DNA of 5,326 nt from Pseudobdellovibrionaceae bacterium. Its GTDB lineage: Bacteria > Bdellovibrionota > Bdellovibrionia > Bdellovibrionales > JAMPXM01. The DNA is taken from contig CAJYIL010000228.1 of the NCBI GenBank assembly GCA_913774795.1, forward strand, positions 1-5,326. Direction: 5' to 3'. Every line of letters begins with the position of its first letter. Within the stretch, counting starts at the first letter, position 1. Under the pieces are notes generated by a model. The model was not told the origin of the DNA. It searched no databases and worked only from the letters and a program-made list of their open reading frames with translations. The translations under genes and the position numbers were made by a program. Shown one piece after another: positions 1-5,326 of this stretch.

Positions 1-672
1 CGTCACAAACCCCTGATTCGCCACCGCGCCCGCTGCCGGCTGAAACACCGGCGTGTTCGCTGCGGCGTTCGCTTGCGCTGTTGCGGCCATCGCGGCCGAT
101 TGAGCCGCTACGCGAGCGGCGAAGGCCTGCTGCGGAGTCACGGGAGCCGCCGTCGCGCCGACAGCTGAAGCCGGGGCGTTCATGTGCGACTGCGCTTGCG
201 CGAGATTGATTTGAGGATCCGGAACCGACATGTGGCTCTGATCGATCATCTGAATATGCGATTGGCAAATTGTGCGGAGGTTCACTTCGAACTGCATGCG
301 AAGACGCTTCAAATCCGCGATCTCTTGGTACACGCGCTTCAATTGATCGCGCGAGTCTTTCAAGATCATCTCTGATTTTTGGTTCGCATCACCGATGATG
401 AGTTTCGCTTCCCGCTCGGCGTCTGCGCGAATGCCGTCTGACATTTTCGCCGCCGTCTGAATCGTCGACTTCAGAGTTTCGTCGCGCTCTTTATAATCCA
501 TGAGCGACATTTCTTTTTGGCGAAGCGCTTCTTTCAGAGCGTTTCGCTCGCGAATGATCTCTTCCATTTGATCGGCGACGTCGCGCATGAAATCCATGAC
601 TTCATCTGGGTCTAAGCCCATGACTTTACGATTGAACGTTTTGTGCGCGATATCGATCGGTGCGATCTTCAT
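1..672 (-). CDS. divIVA: DivIVA-family polar/septal coiled-coil protein (C-terminus cut by window edge)
   Basis: DivIVA proteins are cytoplasmic coiled coils that gather at curved membrane (poles, septa) and recruit division, growth or chromosome-anchoring partners. The 224 residues visible begin MKIAPIDIAHKTFNRK, which aligns without gaps to the N-terminal membrane-binding domain of Bacillus DivIVA (KTF at 11-13, G19, D21, DEV at 23-25). A charged heptad-like region follows at about 30-135, including REAKLII at 87-93, close to the QKEAKLIV segment of the family. From about 150 the protein becomes a low-complexity Ala/Gln/Pro/Val tail that runs off the window. The ATG at 672 is supported by AAAGGA seven bases upstream and by the family N-terminus. 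At the tip, the Phe17-Arg18 pair of Bacillus is Val17-Met18. It is the last visible gene of the maf-yggS-proC block, but the 128-base gap after proC leaves room for its own promoter. From general knowledge, DivIVA affects progeny cell shape in Bdellovibrio. Family assignment is firm; the exact role here is inferred. Confidence 0.9.
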   Translation of the reverse strand, partial: MKIAPIDIAHKTFNRKVMGLDPDEVMDFMRDVADQMEEIIRERNALKEALRQKEMSLMDYKERDETLKSTIQTAAKMSDGIRADAEREAKLIIGDANQKSEMILKDSRDQLKRVYQEIADLKRLRMQFEVNLRTICQSHIQMIDQSHMSVPDPQINLAQAQSHMNAPASAVGATAAPVTPQQAFAARVAAQSAAMAATAQANAAANTPVFQPAAGAVANQGFVT

Positions 673-679
673 GGAACGG

Positions 680-685
680 TCCTTT
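680..685 (-). promoter_or_regulatory. Ribosome binding site of divIVA
   Basis: On the minus strand AAAGGA lies seven bases before the ATG at 672. It is the clearest Shine-Dalgarno match among the minus-strand genes and fixes the divIVA start, since no other in-frame ATG lies nearby upstream. A second purine-rich stretch (GGAGACCCC, 691-699) is too far upstream to serve. Confidence 0.6.
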
Positions 686-800
686 GAAATGGGGTCTCCT
701 TCAGAGTACCGAGCGCGCAGGGCGCGTCGCAAGACAACCGCCGGGCAATCAGGACCAACGTCGCGCGCACGGACCCTAAAAGGCGGGCCCCCAAACGCTT

Positions 801-1646
801 TTACTGCTTTGCGGTTCCCCGCTCGATCTCTTGATCGCGGATAACGGCTTTCTCGAACGAGTAGCGAAGAGCCCGTTCGACTTCGAGTTCTCTCATCGAT
901 TGTAAGCCCGCAGCCGTGACGCCTTTTTTGCTGGTCACTCGGTCTTGCAACTCTTGAATCGAAACGTCAGGCGAGGCCTCGGCTAAACGAGCGGCGCCCG
1001 CAAACGTTTGCACGACCATTTCGCGAGCTGACTGCGCGTCGAACCCGTGTTCTTCCATCCACTCTTGCCAGTAAAGCATCAGCTCGAAGATGAATCCCGG
1101 CCCACTTCCGCAGCTGACGGTCAGAGCCTCGAACATCTCGCCTTCTTCGACCGGGACGACGAGTCCAAGAGGCTTTAAGAATTCCTCGACCGAGGCTTCA
1201 TACGCCTCGGCGCCTTCAGCAAGACAGTAACCAACGACGGCTTTTTGGATCGTCGCGGGAGTATTTGGCATCGCACGTGCGAGACCGAGCACTTCTGGCA
1301 ACAAACGCTTCAACGTTTGAAGCGAAAAGCCCGCCGCGATCGAAATGACGAGGTGTCCATCGTGAAAACTGGATGCGATCGGCTCGAGAACGCCGACGAG
1401 ATCTTGTGGCTTCACGCCGAGAACGATGATGTCGCACATGTCGACGAGTTCTTCGTTCGTGTTCACAGATGTGACGCCGAGAGCTTCACTCAGCTTGAGA
1501 AGTTTGCCGGGTGAGCGATTGGTCGCGAAGATGTGCTCTTTCGGGACCGTGCCCGAAGTGATGAGAGCTTTCATCATCGCCTGCCCCATGTTGCCCGCGC
1601 CGATAAATCCGATTTTGCGATGCTTTAACAAGGAGCCGTAGTTCAT
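801..1646 (-). CDS. proC: Pyrroline-5-carboxylate reductase
   Basis: ProC catalyses the last step of proline synthesis, the NAD(P)H-dependent reduction of 1-pyrroline-5-carboxylate to L-proline, in the cytoplasm. The 281 residues are close to the usual 265-280. The N-terminal Rossmann domain shows IGFIGAGNMG (12-21), NRS at 43-45 after the second strand (an Arg here often goes with NADPH preference), GVKPQ (77-81) and ISIAAG (101-106). RAMPNTP (124-130) is a family signature. The C-terminal helical dimerisation domain has CGSGPGF (179-185) and VTSKKGVTAAGL (237-248), the counterpart of the substrate-binding VTSPGGTT motif. Its Pro-Gly is replaced by Lys-Lys, but the second Thr (244) is kept, so activity is expected. 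The ATG at 1646 has AAGGGGAG directly against it, an unusually short spacing; an in-frame stop 13 codons upstream (the yggS stop) leaves no better upstream start. It follows yggS by 36 bases, a pairing frequent across bacteria. Confidence 0.95.
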   Translation of the reverse strand: MNYGSLLKHRKIGFIGAGNMGQAMMKALITSGTVPKEHIFATNRSPGKLLKLSEALGVTSVNTNEELVDMCDIIVLGVKPQDLVGVLEPIASSFHDGHLVISIAAGFSLQTLKRLLPEVLGLARAMPNTPATIQKAVVGYCLAEGAEAYEASVEEFLKPLGLVVPVEEGEMFEALTVSCGSGPGFIFELMLYWQEWMEEHGFDAQSAREMVVQTFAGAARLAEASPDVSIQELQDRVTSKKGVTAAGLQSMRELEVERALRYSFEKAVIRDQEIERGTAKQ

Positions 1647-1682
1647 CTCCCCTTCAGCGTAGCGATGTTTCGCCTGCGATGT

Positions 1683-2381
1683 CTAGCCGCGAGCGCCAAA
1701 AATGTCGGTGCCCACACGAACGAGCGTTGCGCCCTCGAGAATCGCGGCTTCAAGATCGCCACTCGTTCCCATCGAGAGTTCACGAATGACCGCACGTTGT
1801 TCTGGCGAAACCGCTTGGCGTACGACTTCGAGCGCATCCCGAACTTGCGCGAAGTGAGCGCGCGACTTGTCTTCAGATTCTTCAAGCGGAGGAAGCGCCA
1901 TCAATCCGCGAATCGATAACTGCTTCATCGCGCTGATCTCTCGAGCGGCTTGCGCGAGTTCTCCGAGAGAAAATCCGTGTTTCGTAGATTCATCTCCGAT
2001 GTGGACTTGAAGCAAAATCGGCTGAACGACTCCCGTCTTCGATTCGAGAGCTTGATTCAACGACGTCGCGAGTTTGAGCCGATCGACTGAGTGGATCAGT
2101 GCAAATGTACCTGCGACCTGTTTTGATTTATTCGTTTGGAGAGAGCCGATGAAATGCCATTCTCCCTCGGGAAACGCACCGATTTTAGCAATCGCTTCTT
2201 GAACGTAATTTTCGCCGAACACGGTTTGACCTGCGGCCAATGCCTCTTTAATCAAGTCATTCGGTTTAGTCTTCGAAACAGCGACAAGTCGAACGCTAGA
2301 CACCGATCGCGAAGCGCGAACGCAAGCCGCTTCAATTCGCGCGCGAACTCTCGCTAAGTTTTGAGCCACTGATTCGGCCAC
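1683..2381 (-). CDS. yggS: YggS/PLPBP-family pyridoxal phosphate homeostasis protein
   Basis: YggS-family proteins are single-domain TIM-barrel PLP-binding proteins, related to the N-terminal domain of alanine racemase, that keep free PLP and amino/keto-acid pools balanced; no enzyme reaction is established. With the start chosen here it has 232 residues (E. coli YggS has about 234). Visible motifs are VAVSKTKP with the PLP lysine at 37, GENYVQE (56-62), HFIGSLQTNK (76-85), GLMALPP (159-165), LSMGTSGDLEAAI (202-214) and RVGTDIFG (222-229), the last two forming the phosphate-binding end. The GTG at 2381 is preferred because it gives MAESVAQNLA, matching the length of the E. coli N-terminus (MNDIAHNLA). 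It lies two bases after the maf stop and has GGCAGG about seven bases upstream. A TTG at 2396 (237 residues, overlapping maf by 13 bases) and a TTG at 2387 are the alternatives; there is no ATG. Translation is probably coupled to maf. Confidence 0.93.
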   Translation of the reverse strand: MAESVAQNLARVRARIEAACVRASRSVSSVRLVAVSKTKPNDLIKEALAAGQTVFGENYVQEAIAKIGAFPEGEWHFIGSLQTNKSKQVAGTFALIHSVDRLKLATSLNQALESKTGVVQPILLQVHIGDESTKHGFSLGELAQAAREISAMKQLSIRGLMALPPLEESEDKSRAHFAQVRDALEVVRQAVSPEQRAVIRELSMGTSGDLEAAILEGATLVRVGTDIFGARG

Positions 2382-2383
2382 AA

Positions 2384-2968
2384 TCAAACCTGCCAATTCT
2401 TTGATTCGAGCAACGACCGAACAACCGAGATCGGCAAACCCATGACGTTATCGAACTCGCCTTCGAGTCGATCGACGAATTTTCCCGCCGCACCTTGAAT
2501 TCCGTAGCCGCCCGCTTTGTCGAGACCGTCGCCCGACAAAACGTACTCGCGCATCTCGTCTTCGGTGAGCTGTCGAAAATGTATACGCGACAAACCATGA
2601 CCAAAGACCAGCTCACCCGACTCGGCTTTCACTAGACAAACGGCGGTGATGACCACGTGATCTCGACCCGACATCTGTCGCAAAAACGACAGGTTTTCTT
2701 CGGGACCTTCAGGTTTACCCAAGACGGTGTCACCTAAAGCGACAACTGTATCGGCGGAAAGCACTAAATTATCTCGTAATTCCGATGGGTTGCGACCCTC
2801 GATCCAGGCCTTGGCCTTTCTGACCGCCAAGTCTTCGATTCGCGCGGTCAGATTCAGGTTTTCATCCAGAATTTCCGATATTTGAGATGGGGAAACTGTA
2901 AACGAAAAACCGGCGCGTTCGAGAAGTTCGCGACGGCGCGGTGACTGCGAAGCCAAGACAAGTCTCAT
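2384..2968 (-). CDS. maf: Maf-family nucleoside triphosphate pyrophosphatase (YhdE-like, dTTP/UTP type)
   Basis: Maf proteins hydrolyse non-canonical or selected nucleoside triphosphates to monophosphate plus pyrophosphate and were first noticed through effects on septum formation. All family landmarks are present in 194 residues, the usual length: ASQSPRRRELL (6-16) as the phosphate-binding start, the catalytic aspartate D73 in LSADTVV (70-76), LGKP (83-86), SGRDHVVITAV (100-110), DKAGGYGIQG (150-159) and NVMGLP (174-179). The DKAGGYGIQG form and the His in SGRDH fit the YhdE branch (dTTP/UTP, also m5UTP) better than the YceF branch (m7GTP); this substrate call is inferred. The ATG at 2968 gives the standard MRLVLASQSPRR N-terminus. 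No Shine-Dalgarno sequence is visible before it, only AATCGAAAA, so initiation may be weak or leaderless. It is the first gene of the leftward block and diverges from the tadC gene across 46 bases. Confidence 0.95.
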   Translation of the reverse strand: MRLVLASQSPRRRELLERAGFSFTVSPSQISEILDENLNLTARIEDLAVRKAKAWIEGRNPSELRDNLVLSADTVVALGDTVLGKPEGPEENLSFLRQMSGRDHVVITAVCLVKAESGELVFGHGLSRIHFRQLTEDEMREYVLSGDGLDKAGGYGIQGAAGKFVDRLEGEFDNVMGLPISVVRSLLESKNWQV

Positions 2969-3014
2969 TTTTCGATTACAGAACGGAAAGACAGAACATG
3001 GGAAGCCAAAAAAT
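2969..3014. promoter_or_regulatory. Short divergent intergenic region between maf and tadC-like gene
   Basis: These 46 bases separate two divergent gene blocks and should hold the 5' ends of one or both. On the minus strand TGTAAT (2975-2980) matches five of six positions of a sigma-70 -10 box, with TTCCCA (2999-3004, four of six) 18 bases upstream as a poor -35. Transcription from this would begin almost at the maf ATG, in keeping with the missing ribosome binding site. On the plus strand GGAAG (3001-3005), nine bases before the ATG at 3015, is a fair ribosome binding site. No convincing plus-strand promoter was seen, so the rightward promoter may lie inside maf. The promoter call is weak; the divergent geometry is certain. 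Confidence 0.3.
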
Positions 3015-3911
3015 ATGAACCAGCTTCTTCCGATGCTTTACATCCTGATCGCGGGCGTTTCGATTTACGTCTTCGTGTCGACGTTGTTCGCGAAAAACGA
3101 AGACTCGAAGGCTCTTCAGTGGGCGTCGGGTAATGAACCTGACAAATCAAAATCAGGTTTGATCGAGATGTCGCGTTCGCTCACGCACCAGTTCACGATT
3201 CAGTGGGCCTTGAAAGTCAAAAGCCAGAAGCGTCGCAAGGACATCGAGAAGCTTTTGCTCACCTCGGGCTTGTCGTCTGAGCTCAACGTCGACGAATTTA
3301 TCGGCATGCAAATCCTTTGGGGCATCTTGTTCCCGATCATCTTGGTGATCCTGAACTTCGCTCTCGATCTCGAATGGTCACCAATCGTCTTCGTTGCCTT
3401 TGCGATCTTCGGTTGGCGTATTCCGGTCAGCCATGCGAACGCAAGCCGCAAGACTCGTCAAACGAGCGTGCGCATCGACCTCCCGTTCTTCATCGATCTT
3501 CTGGCGCTAGCGACCGAAGCCGGCCTCGACTTCCAGGGCGGTATTCAGCGGATCGTCGAGCGCACGCGTGGCAAATCCGTTCTCGCCGATGAACTCAACG
3601 GCGTCTTGAGAGACATCACGCTCGGATCCTCGCGCTCGCAGGCCATGCGTGGGCTGGCGAACCGTCTCGACATGAACGAAGTTTCGTCGTTCGTGAACGT
3701 CGTCATCGACGCCGACTCGACCGGTTCTTCGATTTCAAAAGTTCTCAAAGATCAATCGAACCAAATGCGACTTGAGCGATTCGTCCGCGCCGAAAAAGAA
3801 GGCGCGGCCGCATCCCAAAAGATTCTGATCCCGCTCATGATCTTCATTTTGCCGGCGGTCATGATCATGGTCTTCGCTCCGGTCGCTCTCAACTTTATGC
3901 AAGGTAAGTAA
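3015..3911 (+). CDS. tadC: TadC-like type II secretion F-domain inner-membrane protein
   Basis: TadB and TadC form the inner-membrane platform of Tad (tight adherence, Flp pilus) machines and pass energy from the TadA ATPase to pilin assembly. This 298-residue protein has an N-terminal membrane segment (5-25), a basic cytoplasmic stretch (68-79, KVKSQKRRKDIE), a hydrophobic pair (about 97-117 and 120-138), the T2SSF domain (about 155-285) and a last membrane segment (270-293) ending in a short tail. LPFFIDLLALATEAGLDF (156-173) is the characteristic start of the TadC F domain; GSSRSQAMRGLANRLD (204-219) and KILIPLMIFILPAVMI (269-284) follow the family pattern. The ATG at 3015 is chosen for the GGAAG nine bases upstream and the membrane segment that begins at once. 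A DUF192 gene follows after three bases. TadC is the best reading; TadB is less likely because of the LPFFIDLLALATEAG form. No tadA or tadB is adjacent within the window, so membership in a Tad system is inferred. Confidence 0.85.
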   Translation: MNQLLPMLYILIAGVSIYVFVSTLFAKNEDSKALQWASGNEPDKSKSGLIEMSRSLTHQFTIQWALKVKSQKRRKDIEKLLLTSGLSSELNVDEFIGMQILWGILFPIILVILNFALDLEWSPIVFVAFAIFGWRIPVSHANASRKTRQTSVRIDLPFFIDLLALATEAGLDFQGGIQRIVERTRGKSVLADELNGVLRDITLGSSRSQAMRGLANRLDMNEVSSFVNVVIDADSTGSSISKVLKDQSNQMRLERFVRAEKEGAAASQKILIPLMIFILPAVMIMVFAPVALNFMQGK

Positions 3912-3914
3912 CGA

Positions 3915-4277
3915 ATGCGCATCACGAATGTCTCAAAGAACAATGCGGAGATTGCGAGCGACGCGAAAGTCGCGAGCACCTTCTTCGCCAAAGCGTTCGG
4001 CCTCATGGGTCGAGCCCGCCTACCGTTGGGCGAAGCGCTGTTCTTCAAGGGCACACGTTCGATGCCGTGCAATTCGATTCAGACGACATTCATGCGCTTT
4101 CCTCTCGACGTCGTGTTCTTGGATCCAGAGATGAAAGTGAAGTCGATTTTGCGCGACGTGAAACCATGGCGCGTGACCTGGCCCGTTTCGGGTGCGGTCA
4201 ACGCCTTCGAGATGACAAGCGGTAGCCTCCAAGGAAAATCCATCGAAGTCGGAGATCAGCTTCATGTGGGCGATTAA
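3915..4277 (+). CDS. DUF192 (COG1430) family small protein
   Basis: DUF192 proteins are compact beta-rich domains of about 110-150 residues with no settled biochemical function. Some carry signal peptides; this one (120 residues) has none and is likely cytoplasmic. Visible signatures are GLMGRARLP (29-37), MPCNSIQTTFMRFPLDVV (50-67) with FLD at 68-70, VKPWR (82-86) and VGDQL (112-116). The central motif is commonly written with SIHT; here the His is Gln56, while Cys52 and the MRFPLDVVFLD core are kept. The ATG at 3915 lies three bases after the tadC stop, with AAGG (3901-3904) ten bases upstream, inside the tadC tail. The 3' end overlaps the FHA gene by 14 bases, so the three genes probably share a transcript. 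DUF192 genes are seen inside Tad loci of other bacteria to my knowledge, which suggests an accessory role in pilus assembly, but no reaction should be assumed. Confidence 0.88.
   Translation: MRITNVSKNNAEIASDAKVASTFFAKAFGLMGRARLPLGEALFFKGTRSMPCNSIQTTFMRFPLDVVFLDPEMKVKSILRDVKPWRVTWPVSGAVNAFEMTSGSLQGKSIEVGDQLHVGD
4251..4254 (+). promoter_or_regulatory. Ribosome binding site of the FHA-domain gene, inside the DUF192 gene
   Basis: GGAG lies nine bases before the ATG at 4264 and within the last codons of the DUF192 gene. It supports the overlapping start of the FHA gene (14 bases, different frame) and points to coupled translation of the two genes. Confidence 0.55.
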
Positions 4278-5326
4278 GATTTTGACCGGCCCCCAAGCCG
4301 GCCTCATTTACCCGATCAAGGAAGGTAAGCACACGCTTGGTCGCGCGCCGAATTGCGACGTCAAGATCGCCTCGACGTCGGTGTCGAAGGAGCACGCCAC
4401 CCTTCTGGCTGTCGGCGACAAGCTGATTATCTCCGATCTGGATTCAAGAAACGGAACGTTTGTTAACGGGATTAAGATTCAGAATCAACGTTTGAACATC
4501 GGCGACAAAATCTCGCTCCACGATGTTTTGGTCGATGTCATTCAAACAAAAGGCGAAAGCCTCAACGTGCCGTCCGTTGTTCCGAACGCAGCTCCTCCGA
4601 TGCCAGCCTGGGCCGGTAATGCGGCCGTCCGCTTGCAAGAGCAACAGTATGCTCAACCGCAAGCTCCGCAGTTCACAGACGTTCAAGCGCAGGCGCAACC
4701 GCTCGACGACCAACCAGATCTCGCTCAGCCCATCGGCTCAAACGATTTCTTGAGTAACATCAACGCCTACGTCGAAAACGTCGCGATGCCGGGCGTGTAC
4801 TCGATCGCGCAGTCGCTTCCCTACCGGTGGGCGCTGGCCCTTCTCGTTTTGGTTTACGTTGTGGTCGTGACCGCTCTTTCGATTGTCCCGATCGTCGCGA
4901 CAACGAAAGCGAACATTCAAAACGAATCGGTGCGCCGCGCGCGCTCGATTGCGCGAAACATGCGCGATAACAACAAAAAGTACGTTCTTGAACACAACGA
5001 CGCCGCCATCGATCTTCGCTCGGCCGAGCTCGAAGAGGGCGTGACGTCAGCGATGATCATCAACTCGAAGGACGGGACCGTCATCGCACCCGCCAACAAG
5101 CGTGGCGAATACGTGAACAAGCCTTTCGTCAATCAGGCTCGCCGAGAAGATCGCGAGTTCACTGATTATATAGATGACCAGAACCTGGGTGTTTCGGTTC
5201 CGATTTCGGCCTACAACCCTGAAAACGGAAACCAGTCGACTATCTCTTACGCGATGGTGCTTTACTATGTGGGTTCGTTGGCTATAACTCCAAAAGAGGA
5301 ACTCAGCCTCTTTGTCCAAACGCTTG
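4264..5326 (+). CDS. FHA-domain transmembrane protein with extracytoplasmic sensor-like region (3' end cut by window)
   Basis: Of this protein 354 residues are visible and no stop is reached. Residues 1-93 form a forkhead-associated (FHA) domain, which binds phosphothreonine: GR at 26-27, SKEH with S41 and H44, and SRNGTFVNG at 61-69 with N63 are the conserved ligand-contacting positions and all are intact. Residues 100-160 are a Pro/Gln/Ala-rich linker (RLQEQQYAQPQAPQ at 123-136). A strong membrane segment lies at about 189-211 (ALALLVLVYVVVVTALSIVP). After it come an Arg-rich amphipathic helix (RRARSIARNMR, 224-234) and an alpha/beta region (about 255-340) with AMIINSKDGTVIAPANKRG (263-281) and a later VSVPIS strand, resembling single-Cache/PAS-like extracytoplasmic sensors; this fold call is by eye. 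The predicted topology is FHA in the cytoplasm and sensor outside, with a second membrane segment and perhaps an output domain expected beyond the edge. The start at 4264 is supported by GGAG and the FHA beginning MWAIKILTG. It is probably a regulator or assembly partner of the Tad system encoded upstream; partners are unknown. Confidence 0.87.
   Translation, partial: MWAIKILTGPQAGLIYPIKEGKHTLGRAPNCDVKIASTSVSKEHATLLAVGDKLIISDLDSRNGTFVNGIKIQNQRLNIGDKISLHDVLVDVIQTKGESLNVPSVVPNAAPPMPAWAGNAAVRLQEQQYAQPQAPQFTDVQAQAQPLDDQPDLAQPIGSNDFLSNINAYVENVAMPGVYSIAQSLPYRWALALLVLVYVVVVTALSIVPIVATTKANIQNESVRRARSIARNMRDNNKKYVLEHNDAAIDLRSAELEEGVTSAMIINSKDGTVIAPANKRGEYVNKPFVNQARREDREFTDYIDDQNLGVSVPISAYNPENGNQSTISYAMVLYYVGSLAITPKEELSLFVQTL

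Noticed and set aside
184..375. Open frame of 63 codons on the plus strand opposite divIVA.
   Set aside because: It is antisense to a clear DivIVA coding frame, has Arg/Leu/His-rich shadow composition and no family resemblance.
714..726. Inverted repeat CGCGC-AGG-GCGCG between proC and divIVA as a terminator.
   Set aside because: The stem is only five base pairs with a three-base loop and no T-tract follows on either strand; it is more likely a chance feature of GC-rich spacer DNA.
587..844. Plus-strand open frame of 85 codons across the proC-divIVA gap.
   Set aside because: It overlaps both real genes in antisense, with low-complexity Arg/Ser content and no recognisable motif.
3836..3870. 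Repeated TCATGATC motifs.
   Set aside because: They fall in codons for the Met/Ile-rich last membrane helix of TadC and are explained by that coding sequence.
4286..4301. Inverted repeat CCGGC-CCCCAA-GCCGG just after the FHA gene start, as a translational control hairpin.
   Set aside because: It encodes the ordinary first FHA strand and turn (TGPQAGL) and is short; nothing else marks it as regulatory.
4020..5319. Several minus-strand open frames of 65-95 codons opposite the DUF192 and FHA genes.
   Set aside because: They have Arg/His/Val-rich composition typical of antisense shadows, no recognisable domains, and lie opposite frames with complete FHA and DUF192 motifs.

Overview
The window looks like chromosomal DNA from a predatory or Bdellovibrio-like bacterium (Bdellovibrionota, formerly delta-proteobacteria). 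This is inferred from gene content, not from a database match. A DivIVA-family protein sits in a gene cluster of Gram-negative character beside yggS and proC, and a Tad-type pilus/secretion gene with an FHA-domain membrane protein lies next to it. Base composition is moderately GC-rich and even across the window, TCG/CGA-rich codons are frequent, and genes are tightly packed. Nothing suggests recent transfer, phage or insertion sequences.

The layout is two divergent gene blocks separated by only 46 bases. The left block runs leftwards on the minus strand from about 2968 to 1: maf (nucleotide pyrophosphatase), yggS (PLP homeostasis protein), proC (pyrroline-5-carboxylate reductase), then divIVA (polar/septal coiled-coil protein, cut by the window start). 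maf and yggS are 2 bases apart if the preferred GTG start is right, yggS and proC are 36 bases apart, and proC and divIVA are 128 bases apart. The yggS-proC-divIVA grouping recalls the division-linked cluster downstream of ftsZ in Gram-positive bacteria (ylmE-sepF-ylmG-ylmH-divIVA), although sepF and ylmG/yggT homologues are not present here.

The right block runs rightwards from 3015 to beyond the window end: a TadC-like inner-membrane platform protein, a small DUF192 protein 3 bases later, and an FHA-domain transmembrane protein whose start overlaps the DUF192 gene by 14 bases. The tight packing indicates one transcript and coupled translation. The three products plausibly belong to, or regulate, a Tad (Flp pilus) system. 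The FHA protein has a cytoplasmic phosphothreonine-binding domain, one visible membrane segment and what looks like an extracytoplasmic Cache-like sensor, and it runs off the right edge.

No tRNA, rRNA, CRISPR array, mobile element or convincing intrinsic terminator was seen. There is no gene-free stretch longer than 128 bases. The genes are mostly recognisable families; the most unusual items are the architecture of the FHA protein, the TadC-DUF192-FHA unit starting without TadB directly upstream, and the altered membrane-tip residues of DivIVA.
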